Source: Actinacidiphila glaucinigra
GTDB taxonomy: Bacteria; Actinomycetota; Actinomycetes; Streptomycetales; Streptomycetaceae
DNA length: 64,000 nucleotides
Reading direction: 5' to 3'
Assembly: GCF_900188405.1 (NCBI RefSeq)
Contig: NZ_FZOF01000001.1
Coordinates: 124,001 to 188,000, forward strand
How positions within the stretch are numbered: the stretch's first letter is position 1; each line of letters begins with the position of its first letter. Made by a program: the position numbers and the translations under genes. The notes under the pieces are model-generated. The model searched no databases. It worked only from the letters and a program-made list of their open reading frames with translations, and was not told the DNA's origin. Below, piece after piece: positions 24,897 to 33,760 of the stretch.

Positions 24897-25637
24897 GTGA
24901 GCAAACTTTCGAATGGCGCACTGCACGCCGTCTTCGCACCGGTCGGCAACCTCGCCCGGGTCGACGCGGTCGTACGGCGTCTCGCGGACGCCATCGAACT
25001 GGGCCTGCTCGCCGACGGCGAGCAACTCCCGGGCGAGAGCGAGCTCGCCACCCGCCTCGGGGTCTCCACCGTGACCCTGCGCGAGGCGCTCATGGCCCTG
25101 CGCCAGCAGGGGCTGGTCACCACCCGCCGCGGCCGCGGCGGCGGCAGCTTCGTCACCGCCCCCGACCAGCCGCGCACCGCCCGGCTCGGCCACCGGCTGG
25201 CCGACTGGAGCACCGAGGAACTGCGCGACCTCGCCGACCACTGGGCCGGCGTCGCCGGCACCGCCGCCCGGCTGGCCGCCCACCGCACCGAGCCGGAGGA
25301 CCTCGTCCCGCTGCAGCGCTCCCTGGAGGAGTTCGAGGCGGCCCGCGACCCCGCCGCCCGCGGCCGCGTCTACGGCAGGCTGCATGTGGAACTCGCCGCC
25401 GCCGCCCAGTCGGCCCGTCTCACCAAGGAGGAGATCCGTATCCAGGCGGAGATCGGAGCGCTAATCTGTCTCGCACTCGGGGAGGACGACGCCCGCGCGG
25501 CGGTCGTCGAGCTGCACCGCGCGCTGCTCCGCGCCGTGCGCGACGGCGACGCGGAGCTGGCCCGGTCCCTGGCCGAACGGCGGGTGCAGGACGCGATGGA
25601 GCGCCTGATCGGACTGCGTCTGACCGTCGCCGGCTGA
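24897..25637 (+). CDS. GntR-family (FadR subfamily) transcriptional regulator
   Basis: A 246-residue regulator. The winged helix (ADAIELGLLADGEQLPGESELATRLGVSTVTLREAL) occupies residues 30-75 and a helical FCD ligand domain the rest. Start chosen at GTG 24897 with GAAGG 7 nt upstream; GTG 24891 is too close to that site. It is divergent from the polyamine-type transporter and is probably its local repressor. The nonamer AAACTTTCG occurs twice nearby (24868-24876 and inside the first codons at 24903-24911), a possible binding site. FCD domains often bind carboxylic acids. Confidence 0.9.
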   Translation: MSKLSNGALHAVFAPVGNLARVDAVVRRLADAIELGLLADGEQLPGESELATRLGVSTVTLREALMALRQQGLVTTRRGRGGGSFVTAPDQPRTARLGHRLADWSTEELRDLADHWAGVAGTAARLAAHRTEPEDLVPLQRSLEEFEAARDPAARGRVYGRLHVELAAAAQSARLTKEEIRIQAEIGALICLALGEDDARAAVVELHRALLRAVRDGDAELARSLAERRVQDAMERLIGLRLTVAG

Positions 25638-25683
25638 CCCGGGCGTCCGCACCTCCCGTCCTCCCGCACCGGAGGCAGCCGCC

Positions 25684-26406
25684 GTGGCCGTCAGCTCAAC
25701 CGCCCTCGTCGACGAGGTCGTCGCCGACGTCGTGGACCGGGTCCGCGGCACCCTGGAGGACGTCTTCGCCGCCGTCGCCCAGGTCGCCGAGCGCACCACC
25801 GCCATCGCCGCCGTCCGTGCCGCCGGCCGGGCCCCCACCACCGCCGACCTCGCCGCCCTGCGCCCGCTGCTGCACGAGCGGCTGCGGCGCCGGCACGACC
25901 TGATCTCCGGCATCGGCTTCATCGCGGAACCCGGACTGCTCGGCGACGTACCGGCCTGGCTGGAGTGGTGGCAGAACCACGGGGAGGACGGTCTGCGGCC
26001 GCTCCTGCCCGACCTCGACCCGGGCACCTCGGCCTACTCCGACTACACCCACTGGGACTGGTTCGCCCTGCCCCGCGCCACCGGCGAGCGCGCCGTGGCC
26101 GGACCGTACGTGGACTACCTGTGCTCCGACGAGTACAGCCTCACCCTGTCGGTGCCGGTCCAGCACGGCGGGCGCTTCCTCGGCGTCGCCGCCGCCGACG
26201 TGTACCTGCGCCACTTCGAGGCCGCCGTGCTGCCCCTGCTGCGCCGGCTGCCCGCGCCGGCCGCCCTGGTCAACGCCCGCGGGCGGGTCGCGGCCTCCAC
26301 CGACCCCCGGCACCTGGCCGGTTCCCTCCTGCGCAGCGTCAGCGGCCGGTCCTGCGGACCGATCCCGCTGACGCTGGTCACAGCTCTGCCAGCACCGCGT
26401 CCGTGA
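25684..26406 (+). CDS. cache-domain-containing protein
   Basis: A 240-residue protein whose residues 10-215 read as a PAS-like cache sensor domain (HDLISGIGFIAEPGLLG, WFALPRATGERAVAGPYVDYL, YSLTLSVPV). Unusually for a cache domain it has no signal peptide or transmembrane helix, so it would act in the cytoplasm. GGAGG lies 8 nt before the GTG start. It is 46 bp downstream of the GntR gene and in the same direction, so it may sense the compound moved by the transporter. Its C terminus overlaps the convergent next gene by 29 bp. The ligand is unknown. Confidence 0.75.
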   Translation: MAVSSTALVDEVVADVVDRVRGTLEDVFAAVAQVAERTTAIAAVRAAGRAPTTADLAALRPLLHERLRRRHDLISGIGFIAEPGLLGDVPAWLEWWQNHGEDGLRPLLPDLDPGTSAYSDYTHWDWFALPRATGERAVAGPYVDYLCSDEYSLTLSVPVQHGGRFLGVAAADVYLRHFEAAVLPLLRRLPAPAALVNARGRVAASTDPRHLAGSLLRSVSGRSCGPIPLTLVTALPAPRP

Positions 26407-27196
26407 GCGCCGGCCACAACGGCAGGGCCCACTCGCCGAAGTCACGGTCCGTCAGGACGACGCAGGCCGCCCCGGCGTCCGGGTCGATCCACAGGAAGGT
26501 GCCGGACTGGCCGAAGTGGCCGAAGGTGCGCGGGGAGGACGAGGCGCCCGTCCAGTGCGGGGACTTGTGGTCCCGGATCTCGAAGCCCAGGCCCCAGTCG
26601 TTGGGGTTCTGGCCGCCGTAGCCGGGCAGTACGCCCTTGAGGCCGGGGAAGGCGACGGAGGTCGCCGCGGCGACGGTCTCCGGGGCCAGCAGCCGCGGTG
26701 CCTGCACCTCGACGGCGAAGCGGACCAGGTCGTCGACGGTGGAGACCGCACCGGCGCCCGCCGAGCCCGGGCAGTCGGTGGCGTGCATGCCGAGCGGCTC
26801 CAGTACCCCCTGCCGCAGGTACTCGGCGAAGGGGATCCCGGTGGCCTTGGCGATGTGGTCGGCCAGTGCGTCGAAGCCGGCGTTGGAGTAGATCCGCCGC
26901 GTGCCGGGGGCCGCCATCACCCGGTGCTCGTCGAAGGCGAGGCCGGAGGTGTGGGCCAGCAGGTGCCGTACGGTCGAGCCCTCGGGGCCGGCCGGTTCCT
27001 CGAGTTCCACCGCGCCCTCCTCGACCGCGACCAGCGCCGCGTAGGCGGACAGCGGCTTGGTCACCGAGGCCAGCCGGAAGCGCCGCCCGGTCTCGCCGTA
27101 CGTCCCCAGGACCGTGCCGTCACGGCGGACGACCGCCGCCGCGGCCGTCGGGACAGGCCAGTTCTCGATCGCGCTCAGGCTGCTCAGGCTCCGCAT
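26378..27196 (-). CDS. serine hydrolase of the beta-lactamase/penicillin-binding fold
   Basis: A 272-residue class C-type serine hydrolase. S-x-x-K is in LASVTKPLS, Tyr-Ser-Asn in IYSNAGF, and the third motif is HFGQSG in place of KTG. It lacks a signal peptide, so it is probably a cytoplasmic esterase or peptidase rather than a resistance enzyme. Start chosen at ATG 27196; a TAGGCT -10 sits 7 nt upstream, so the mRNA may be leaderless. It is divergent from the MerR gene, whose operator lies in the shared promoter region. Confidence 0.88.
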   Translation of the reverse strand: MRSLSSLSAIENWPVPTAAAAVVRRDGTVLGTYGETGRRFRLASVTKPLSAYAALVAVEEGAVELEEPAGPEGSTVRHLLAHTSGLAFDEHRVMAAPGTRRIYSNAGFDALADHIAKATGIPFAEYLRQGVLEPLGMHATDCPGSAGAGAVSTVDDLVRFAVEVQAPRLLAPETVAAATSVAFPGLKGVLPGYGGQNPNDWGLGFEIRDHKSPHWTGASSSPRTFGHFGQSGTFLWIDPDAGAACVVLTDRDFGEWALPLWPALTDAVLAEL

Positions 27197-27219
27197 GACC
27201 GTGAGCCTAACGAATGGCC

Positions 27220-27250
27220 TTGCCTGGAGTGCACTCCAGGGTTTTAGCGT
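27220..27250 (+). promoter_or_regulatory. MerR-type promoter with 19-bp spacer and perfect operator
   Basis: TTGCCT (27220-27225) and TAGCGT (27245-27250) are separated by 19 bp, the stretched spacer of MerR-activated promoters. The perfect palindrome CCTGGAGTGCACTCCAGG (27223-27240) lies between. The start point should be at about the ATG at 27258, giving a leaderless message for the regulator and reductase. Confidence 0.8.
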
Positions 27251-27257
27251 GGAACCC

Positions 27258-27715
27258 ATGACCGTGACGCAGGTGGCCAAGAGCAAGCCCGGAAGCGTGC
27301 CCGACTGCTCCGACGAGGCGCGGCAACCCCTCCCGGACGGCCGGGACCGCTACACGATCAGCGAGGTGGCGGCCTTCACCGGCCTGAGCGCGCACACGCT
27401 GCGCTGGTACGAGCGGATCGGGCTGATGCCGCACGTCGACCGCTCCCACACCGGGCAGCGCCGCTTCACCAACCGGGACCTCGACTGGCTGGCCTTCGTC
27501 GGCAAGCTGCGGCTGACCGGGATGCCGGTCGCGGACATGGTCCGCTACGCCGAGCTGGTGCGGCTGGGGGAGCACACCTTCTCCGACCGCCAGGAGCTGC
27601 TGGAGTCGACCCGGCGCGACGTGCTGCGGCGGATCGGCGAGCTGCGGGACACCCTCGCGGTCCTCGACCACAAGATCGACACCTACGCCGACGCCCGCCG
27701 GGCGTCCGAGAGGGC

Positions 27716-27719
<4 letters not shown>
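27258..27719 (+). CDS. MerR-family transcriptional regulator
   Basis: A 153-residue MerR protein. The helix-turn-helix is YTISEVAAFTGLSAHTLRWYERIGLM (residues about 31-56, quoted in family form), followed by the wing and a coiled-coil dimer helix. The C-terminal effector part is short and has no Cys cluster, so it is not a metal or SoxR-type sensor. It is the first gene of an operon with an aldo/keto reductase, whose ATG overlaps its stop. It is very likely self-regulated through the palindrome at 27223-27240. The probable inducer is a reactive aldehyde or ketone, by the reductase partner; this is inference. Confidence 0.92.
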
Positions 27720-28744
<1,025 letters not shown>

Positions 28745-29547
28745 CCGTCCCGGTCCAGGGCGGGCCGCGTCCGCGCGGCCCGCTGGACCGCCGCCACGAC
28801 CGCCGCCGCCAGCGGCAGCGACTCGTGGACGAGGCCGTAGCCCAGGCCGAACACCACGGTCGCCGGGTCGTCGTCGGGGTTGCCGGCGCGGTGGCCGTCG
28901 GCGTCGCGCGGCAGCAGCCGCAGGTGACCGCCGAGCATCTCGGGGGAGCGCCAGTCGACCCCGGACAGCTCGGCGACCGGGAAGTGCTGGTCACCCGCCT
29001 TCCACTTGGCGGTCGAGGCGCCCGTCCAGAACCAGCGGAAGGACACCGTCTCGCCGTCGAAGGACGCTTTGCCGTCGTACGCCTTGAACGACTGGGGCGC
29101 GGACGGCACCTCCACCAGGTGGCGCGGTGCGGGTTCGGCGTCCGAGCCGCCCCCGGCCGCGCCGATCGCGGACAGCAGCTCCTCGGCGTAGTACTCGGCG
29201 AGCAGCTCCCGCTCGGCGGGCAGCACCAGCCGGTAGGGGTCGGCGGCCTCCTTGAGCTGGCCCTTCGCGGCCTCCATCAGCGGATCGGCGCCCCGCCGCG
29301 GGAGCGCGCGCAGCACGACCGTGCCGCGCCGACCCGGGGCCAGCTCGACGCCCGCCAGGGCCTCGTAGGGCACACGCCGCCGCCCAAGGGTCTGCAGCAG
29401 CTTCGAGTTGCGCATCCCCCGCTCGTAACGGATGAGCACCGCGTCGGCATCGAACTCCCATACGGCGTTGGATCCGGCCAATACGTCACCCATACGGGTC
29501 ATCGTAGGCCGCGCCGCCGTTTCGGGAACCGGCCGGGCACGGCCGGA

Positions 29548-30744
29548 CTAGGCCACACCCGCCGTGCAGTCGCTGCCGTCGGCGCACCGGACGTCCGGGT
29601 AGCGGCCGAGGGCGATGCTGGTGAAGTTGGCGAGGCTGTCGGTGCCGGGGCGGAAGTAGCCCGCGTGCCCCTCGGCGGCCTCGGAGGTCACCACGCGGGC
29701 GCCGAAGGACCGGGAGACCGGGTCGGCGCCGTGGCCGAGCCCGGCGAACTCCATGTGCGGCACGTCGCCGATCCAGTCGGTGCTGTCCCGCGTGGCCCAC
29801 ACCCGGGCGGCCGTGCCCAGGTCGGCCGCCTTGTCCACCCGCATGCCGGGGCTGCCGAAGACGGCGATGTCGGAGACCCGCCCGGAGGGCAGGTCCGGGG
29901 CGGCGACGCCGCACAGCACCGAGCCGTAGGAGTGGCAGAACAGCGAGACGCCGCCGTGTGCCGGCAGGGACCGCACCAGTGAGGCCAGCCGGACGGCGCC
30001 CTGCTCGGCCAGTTCGCCGGTGGAGGCGTCCAGGCCGACGCCCTGCGGGGTGGTGTAGTCCGCCCAGGCGATGACGGCCGTGCGGGTGCGCGGGGCGGCG
30101 GCGTGCTCGGCCGCGTACAGCGAGCGGGCCATGCCGACGGGGGCGCGGGTCGGATCGTCCTCGCGTTCGAAGGAGAGCACGTCGGTGTCGACCCCGGGCA
30201 CGACGAGCGACACCCGTTCGGCGGTGCCGAGGTCGCCGAAGACCTCGGCGGCGCGGCCGCGGCCGGTGGGGTCGAAGGCGAGGATCTGCCGTCCGCCGTC
30301 GAGCAGGGAGGCGTAGCGGTCGGCGCGTCGCGCGGCGTCCTGGCGGCCCTCGGTGGTCAGCAGGGAGCTGCGCGAGCGGGCGGCCTCCTGGGCGCGGGCC
30401 TTGACGAGCGAGCGCCGGTTGGCCTGGTAACGCAGGGAGACCGGGGCGCCGTTGAGGTTGCCGACGACGAGCGGGTAGCGGCGGGCGAGCAGTTTGGCCC
30501 CGTCCGGTCCGACCGAGGCGAAGAAGCGCGCGATGACGCCGGGGGCCGCCTGGGGGTCCGGGAGCGGACGTCCGCCGACCGTGCCGTGCCGCCACGCGGC
30601 CGTGGCCACCGCCAGCGCGTCGCCGCCCCCCTTGTGGTGGCGCAGCGCGGTCCAGCCGGTGGTCGCCAGCATCACGAAGACCACGGCCAAGGCCAGAAGG
30701 GCGCGCAGGGAGGGGGAGCTGAAGCGCTCGTCGACGAGGTTCAC
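29548..30744 (-). CDS. DUF1023-type alpha/beta hydrolase with N-terminal membrane anchor
   Basis: A 398-residue protein. An N-terminal hydrophobic segment (ALLALAVVFVMLATTGWTAL) anchors or exports it. The hydrolase domain (about 130-385) has the nucleophile elbow FCHSYGS and the C-terminal His in EGHAGYF. The family (PF06259) is common in Actinobacteria, mostly of unknown substrate, and probably acts at the cell surface. Start chosen at GTG 30744. It lies 53 bp after the TetR gene's stop and in the same direction. A cell-wall or lipid ester target is possible but not shown. Confidence 0.82.
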   Translation of the reverse strand: MNLVDERFSSPSLRALLALAVVFVMLATTGWTALRHHKGGGDALAVATAAWRHGTVGGRPLPDPQAAPGVIARFFASVGPDGAKLLARRYPLVVGNLNGAPVSLRYQANRRSLVKARAQEAARSRSSLLTTEGRQDAARRADRYASLLDGGRQILAFDPTGRGRAAEVFGDLGTAERVSLVVPGVDTDVLSFEREDDPTRAPVGMARSLYAAEHAAAPRTRTAVIAWADYTTPQGVGLDASTGELAEQGAVRLASLVRSLPAHGGVSLFCHSYGSVLCGVAAPDLPSGRVSDIAVFGSPGMRVDKAADLGTAARVWATRDSTDWIGDVPHMEFAGLGHGADPVSRSFGARVVTSEAAEGHAGYFRPGTDSLANFTSIALGRYPDVRCADGSDCTAGVA

Positions 30745-30797
30745 TGGGGGACACCCTAGGAGACGCCGGAGAGGCCCTGGGCGCGCCGTGACCCAAG

Positions 30798-31481
30798 TCA
30801 CGTTTGGAACAAGGAGATTCCGGACACACCCTGGTGTTCGTCCCACGGTTGTGCGAGGACCGGGACCAGCATGTCCAGGTGTTCCTCGGTGATCCGGCGG
30901 ATGGACTCCACGCTGGTCTCGTCGCCGTCGCCCCACAGGCGCTGGGCCACCCGGATGACCCCGCCGACGGCCGCCACGAGCACCCGCGGCCGCGGGTCGG
31001 CCGGGTCGAGGCCCTCGCGGGCGGCGATGACCGAGGCGAGCCGTCCCTCGACGAGCGCCGAATGGCGCATCTGGGCGGACAGCAGCGTGGGCGTGGACTC
31101 GATCACCCGGTACATCGCCATGTACGTGGACAGCGGTACGACGGCGGCGATGACGGCGCTGATGCTGTGCCAGGACTCGTCCAGCGCGGCGCGCAGCGCC
31201 TCGAAGGGCGGTTCGCCGGCCGGGCGCTCGGCCACCGCGGTGACGAAGGCCTCCTCGACGCTGTCCTCGAGCGCGAGCGCGACCTCCTCCTTGCCCGCGA
31301 AGTAGCGGAAGAAGGTGCGCTGCGAGACCTCGACCTCGGCGGCGATCTCGTCGACGGTCGTGCGCTCGTAGCCCTTGACGACGAACAGCTCGATCGCGGC
31401 CCGTATGAGCGCGTCGCGCGTGCGCTGCTTCTTGCGTTCGCGCAGGCCGCACACGGGCGTCGCGCGCATCGCGTGCTTCAT
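30798..31481 (-). CDS. TetR-family repressor paired with the MFS exporter
   Basis: A 227-residue TetR protein. The DNA-binding domain is ALIRAAIELFVVKGYERTTV followed by DEIAAEVEVSQRTFFRYFAGKEE; the C-terminal domain is of the TetR_C_17-like type. Start chosen at ATG 31481 with GGAGGTGG upstream. It is divergent from the DHA2 exporter, and an inverted repeat TGTCAG-GCA-CTGACA sits in the exporter promoter, with another half-site near its own start. It should repress the exporter until a toxic substrate binds. The ligand is unknown. Confidence 0.9.
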   Translation of the reverse strand: MKHAMRATPVCGLRERKKQRTRDALIRAAIELFVVKGYERTTVDEIAAEVEVSQRTFFRYFAGKEEVALALEDSVEEAFVTAVAERPAGEPPFEALRAALDESWHSISAVIAAVVPLSTYMAMYRVIESTPTLLSAQMRHSALVEGRLASVIAAREGLDPADPRPRVLVAAVGGVIRVAQRLWGDGDETSVESIRRITEEHLDMLVPVLAQPWDEHQGVSGISLFQT

Positions 31482-31524
31482 CTGCCGTCCACCTCCAGGG
31501 GGCCCCACGATACTTCCGTGCTTC

Positions 31525-31580
31525 CTGACAGTTACCGACGGATGACTGCTTTGGTCAAATGTCAGGCACTGACATAATCT
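31525..31580 (+). promoter_or_regulatory. exporter promoter with TetR operator
   Basis: TTGGTC (31551-31556) and TAATCT (31575-31580) frame an 18-bp spacer containing TGTCAG (31560-31565), GCA, and CTGACA (31569-31574). A further CTGACA half-site is at 31525-31530. The predicted start point coincides with ATG 31588, suggesting a leaderless exporter message. Confidence 0.7.
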
Positions 31581-31587
31581 CTTGCCC

Positions 31588-33189
31588 ATGACCCAAGGCT
31601 CCGTCGTCACCGACAAGGCCCCGGACTCGATACCGGCGCCTTCCAAGAAACCCCTTCGCGGCCACCCCTGGCTGACCCTGTTCTCGGTCGCCATCGGCGT
31701 CATGGTGGTGGCGCTGGACGGCACGATCGTCGCCGTCGCCAACCCGGCCATCCAGGCCGACCTGGGTGCTTCCCGTGAGCAGATCCAGTGGATCACCACC
31801 GGCTACATGCTGGCCCTGGCGGTGTCGCTGATCACCGCGGGCAAGCTCGGCGACCGCTTCGGCCACCGCCAGACCTTCCTCGTCGGCCTCGCCGGCTTCG
31901 CCGTCACCTCCGGCCTGATCGGCGTGTCCAGCGGCGTCGGCATGGTGATCGGGCTCCGTGTGCTGCAGGGCGTGTTCGGCGCGCTGCTGCAGCCGGCCGC
32001 GCTCGGCCTGCTGCGCGCCACGTTCCCGGCCGAGAAGCTCAACATGGCCATCGGCATCTGGGGCATGGTCATCGGTGCCTCCACCGCCGCCGGGCCGATC
32101 GCGGGCGGTCTGCTGGTCGAGCACGTCAACTGGGAGTCGGTCTTCTTCATCAACGTGCCCGTGGGTCTGGTCGCGCTGGTCCTGGGCCTGGTCATCCTCA
32201 AGGACGTGCGCGCCGAGAACGCGCCGCGGTCCTTCGACGTCCCCGGCATCCTGCTGCTCTCCAGCGCGATGTTCGGCCTGGTGTGGGGCCTGATCAAGGC
32301 TCCGGAGTGGGGCTGGGGCGACCCGCTGACCCTCGGCTTCCTGGCCGGCTCGGTCCTGCTGTTCGTCTTGTTCGCGTTCTGGGAGACCAAGGCCTCCGAG
32401 CCGCTGATCCCGCTGCGGATGTTCCGTTCGGTGCCGCTGTCCGCGGGCACCGCGCTGATGGTGCTCATGGCCTTCGCCTTCCTGGGCGGCCTGTTCTTCG
32501 TCACCTTCTACCTGCAGAACGTCCACGGCATGTCGGCGGTGGAGTGCGGCGTCCACCTGCTGCCGCTCACCGCGATGATGATCGTCAGCTCGCCCGTCGC
32601 CGGCGCGCTCATCACCAGGTTCGGCCCCCGGGTGCCGCTGGTCGGCGGCATGGTGTGCACGGCGGTCGCCATGTTCGGCATGACCGGTCTGGAGGCCGAC
32701 TCCGGCACCGCCGTCATGTCCCTCTGGTTCGCGCTGCTGGGCCTCGGCCTGGCCCCCGTGATGGTCGGCGCCACCGACGTCATCGTCGGCAACGCGCCGC
32801 TGGAGCTGTCCGGCGTGGCCGGCGGCCTCCAGGGCTCCGCGATGCAGGTCGGCGGCAGCCTCGGCACCGCCGTGCTGGGCACGATCATGGCCTCGCGGGT
32901 CGACAGCGTGCTGCCCGAGAAGTGGGCCGGCGCCGGCCTGCCCCCGCTGAAGGGCGAGCAGGCCGCGCAGGCCGCCGACGCGGTCGTGGTCGGTGTGCCG
33001 CCGGTCGCCAAGGACACCCCGGCCGAGGTCGTCGCGCTGATCACGAAGGTCACCAACGAGACCTTCCTCTCGGGGATGGGCCTGGCCTTCACCGTCGCCG
33101 GCGTGGTGGCCGCCTTCGCGGCGGGCATCGCGTTCCTGACCAAGCGCGGCGTCAACGCGGACGCCGCCGGCGGCGGGGTGCACATCTGA
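31588..33189 (+). CDS. MFS drug exporter, DHA2 family (14 transmembrane segments)
   Basis: A 533-residue exporter of the EmrB/QacA type. Motif A is GKLGDRFGHRQ, motif C around MVIGASTAAGPIAGGLL, and the antiporter D1-like ALDGTIVAVANPAIQ in helix 1. Such pumps use the proton gradient to remove hydrophobic drugs. Start chosen at ATG 31588, at the predicted transcription start. It is divergent from and controlled by the TetR gene. A strong terminator follows at 33211. The substrate cannot be told. Confidence 0.93.
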   Translation: MTQGSVVTDKAPDSIPAPSKKPLRGHPWLTLFSVAIGVMVVALDGTIVAVANPAIQADLGASREQIQWITTGYMLALAVSLITAGKLGDRFGHRQTFLVGLAGFAVTSGLIGVSSGVGMVIGLRVLQGVFGALLQPAALGLLRATFPAEKLNMAIGIWGMVIGASTAAGPIAGGLLVEHVNWESVFFINVPVGLVALVLGLVILKDVRAENAPRSFDVPGILLLSSAMFGLVWGLIKAPEWGWGDPLTLGFLAGSVLLFVLFAFWETKASEPLIPLRMFRSVPLSAGTALMVLMAFAFLGGLFFVTFYLQNVHGMSAVECGVHLLPLTAMMIVSSPVAGALITRFGPRVPLVGGMVCTAVAMFGMTGLEADSGTAVMSLWFALLGLGLAPVMVGATDVIVGNAPLELSGVAGGLQGSAMQVGGSLGTAVLGTIMASRVDSVLPEKWAGAGLPPLKGEQAAQAADAVVVGVPPVAKDTPAEVVALITKVTNETFLSGMGLAFTVAGVVAAFAAGIAFLTKRGVNADAAGGGVHI

Positions 33190-33210
33190 CACCGGACGTT
33201 TCCCTATCCG

Positions 33211-33259
33211 GGTGAACGAGGCCCGGGGCCCTTGGCGGCCCCGGGCCTCGGCGTTCACC
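33211..33259 (+). terminator. terminator after the exporter
   Basis: GGTGAACGAGGCCCGGGGCC (33211-33230) pairs with 33237-33259, with one short bulge; about 20 base pairs in all. It starts 21 bp after the exporter stop. Confidence 0.85.
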
Positions 33260-33293
33260 GTGGAGCTCCGACCACCACGGGGGAGTGATCCAC

Positions 33294-33680
33294 ATGCGCA
33301 GTGCCGTCCTGACCGCCCTGACCCTTGCCCTGACCGCGGCAGCCGCGGCCCTGGCCGCCCCGGCGCCGCCCGTCGCGGCCGCTCCCGCGGCGGCCGGCCC
33401 CGCAGGGCGCTGCGACCCCGGGGAGCTGTGCCTGTGGGGCAAGCCGGGCTACCGCGGGGCACGCCTGGTGCACGAGCTCGCCGACACCGACGTCAACTCC
33501 TGCGTGCCACTGCCACCGGGGGCCTCCGCGAAGTCGTTCGTCAACCGGACCCGCAAGCTCGTGACGACCTATCAGAGCGCCGAGTGCTCCACCGAGGGCG
33601 ACTTCGAGACGTTCCCCTCCGGTACCTGGGTGCCGGAGTCCCGGCACACCGTCCGCGCCTTCCAGATCGTCGACCAGTGA
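33294..33680 (+). CDS. secreted peptidase-inhibitor-like protein (I36 family)
   Basis: A 128-residue secreted protein. A signal peptide (MRSAVLTALTLALTAAAAALAAP) covers about residues 1-30. The mature part has four Cys (RCDPGELCLW, NSCVPL, AECSTEG) and a beta/gamma-crystallin-like GYRGARLVHELADTDVNSC pattern typical of the Streptomyces I36/SMPI-type inhibitor family. It may inhibit extracellular metalloproteases. Start chosen at ATG 33294, after GGGGGAG; GTG 33285 is inside that site. It is flanked by terminators, so it is a single transcription unit. Confidence 0.78.
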   Translation: MRSAVLTALTLALTAAAAALAAPAPPVAAAPAAAGPAGRCDPGELCLWGKPGYRGARLVHELADTDVNSCVPLPPGASAKSFVNRTRKLVTTYQSAECSTEGDFETFPSGTWVPESRHTVRAFQIVDQ

Positions 33681-33710
33681 CACGAGCCCGCGGGAAGCCG
33701 GGAAAGGCCG

Positions 33711-33744
33711 GGGCCCCCGCCGCGCGGAAGCGCGACGGGGGCCC
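33711..33744. terminator. bidirectional terminator between I36 gene and aceE
   Basis: GGGCCCCCG (33711-33719) and CGGGGGCCC (33736-33744) form a perfect stem, with an inner GCGCG/CGCGC. It lies between convergent genes. Confidence 0.75.
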
Positions 33745-33760
33745 GGTCGGGACGACGGTG

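Noticed and set aside
26378-27196. Antibiotic-resistance beta-lactamase
   Set aside because: No signal peptide, and HFGQSG replaces KTG; more likely a cytoplasmic esterase-type relative.
31555-33462. 635-codon minus-strand frame across the exporter
   Set aside because: Asp/Gln/His-rich shadow frame of the exporter; composition and lack of homology rule it out.
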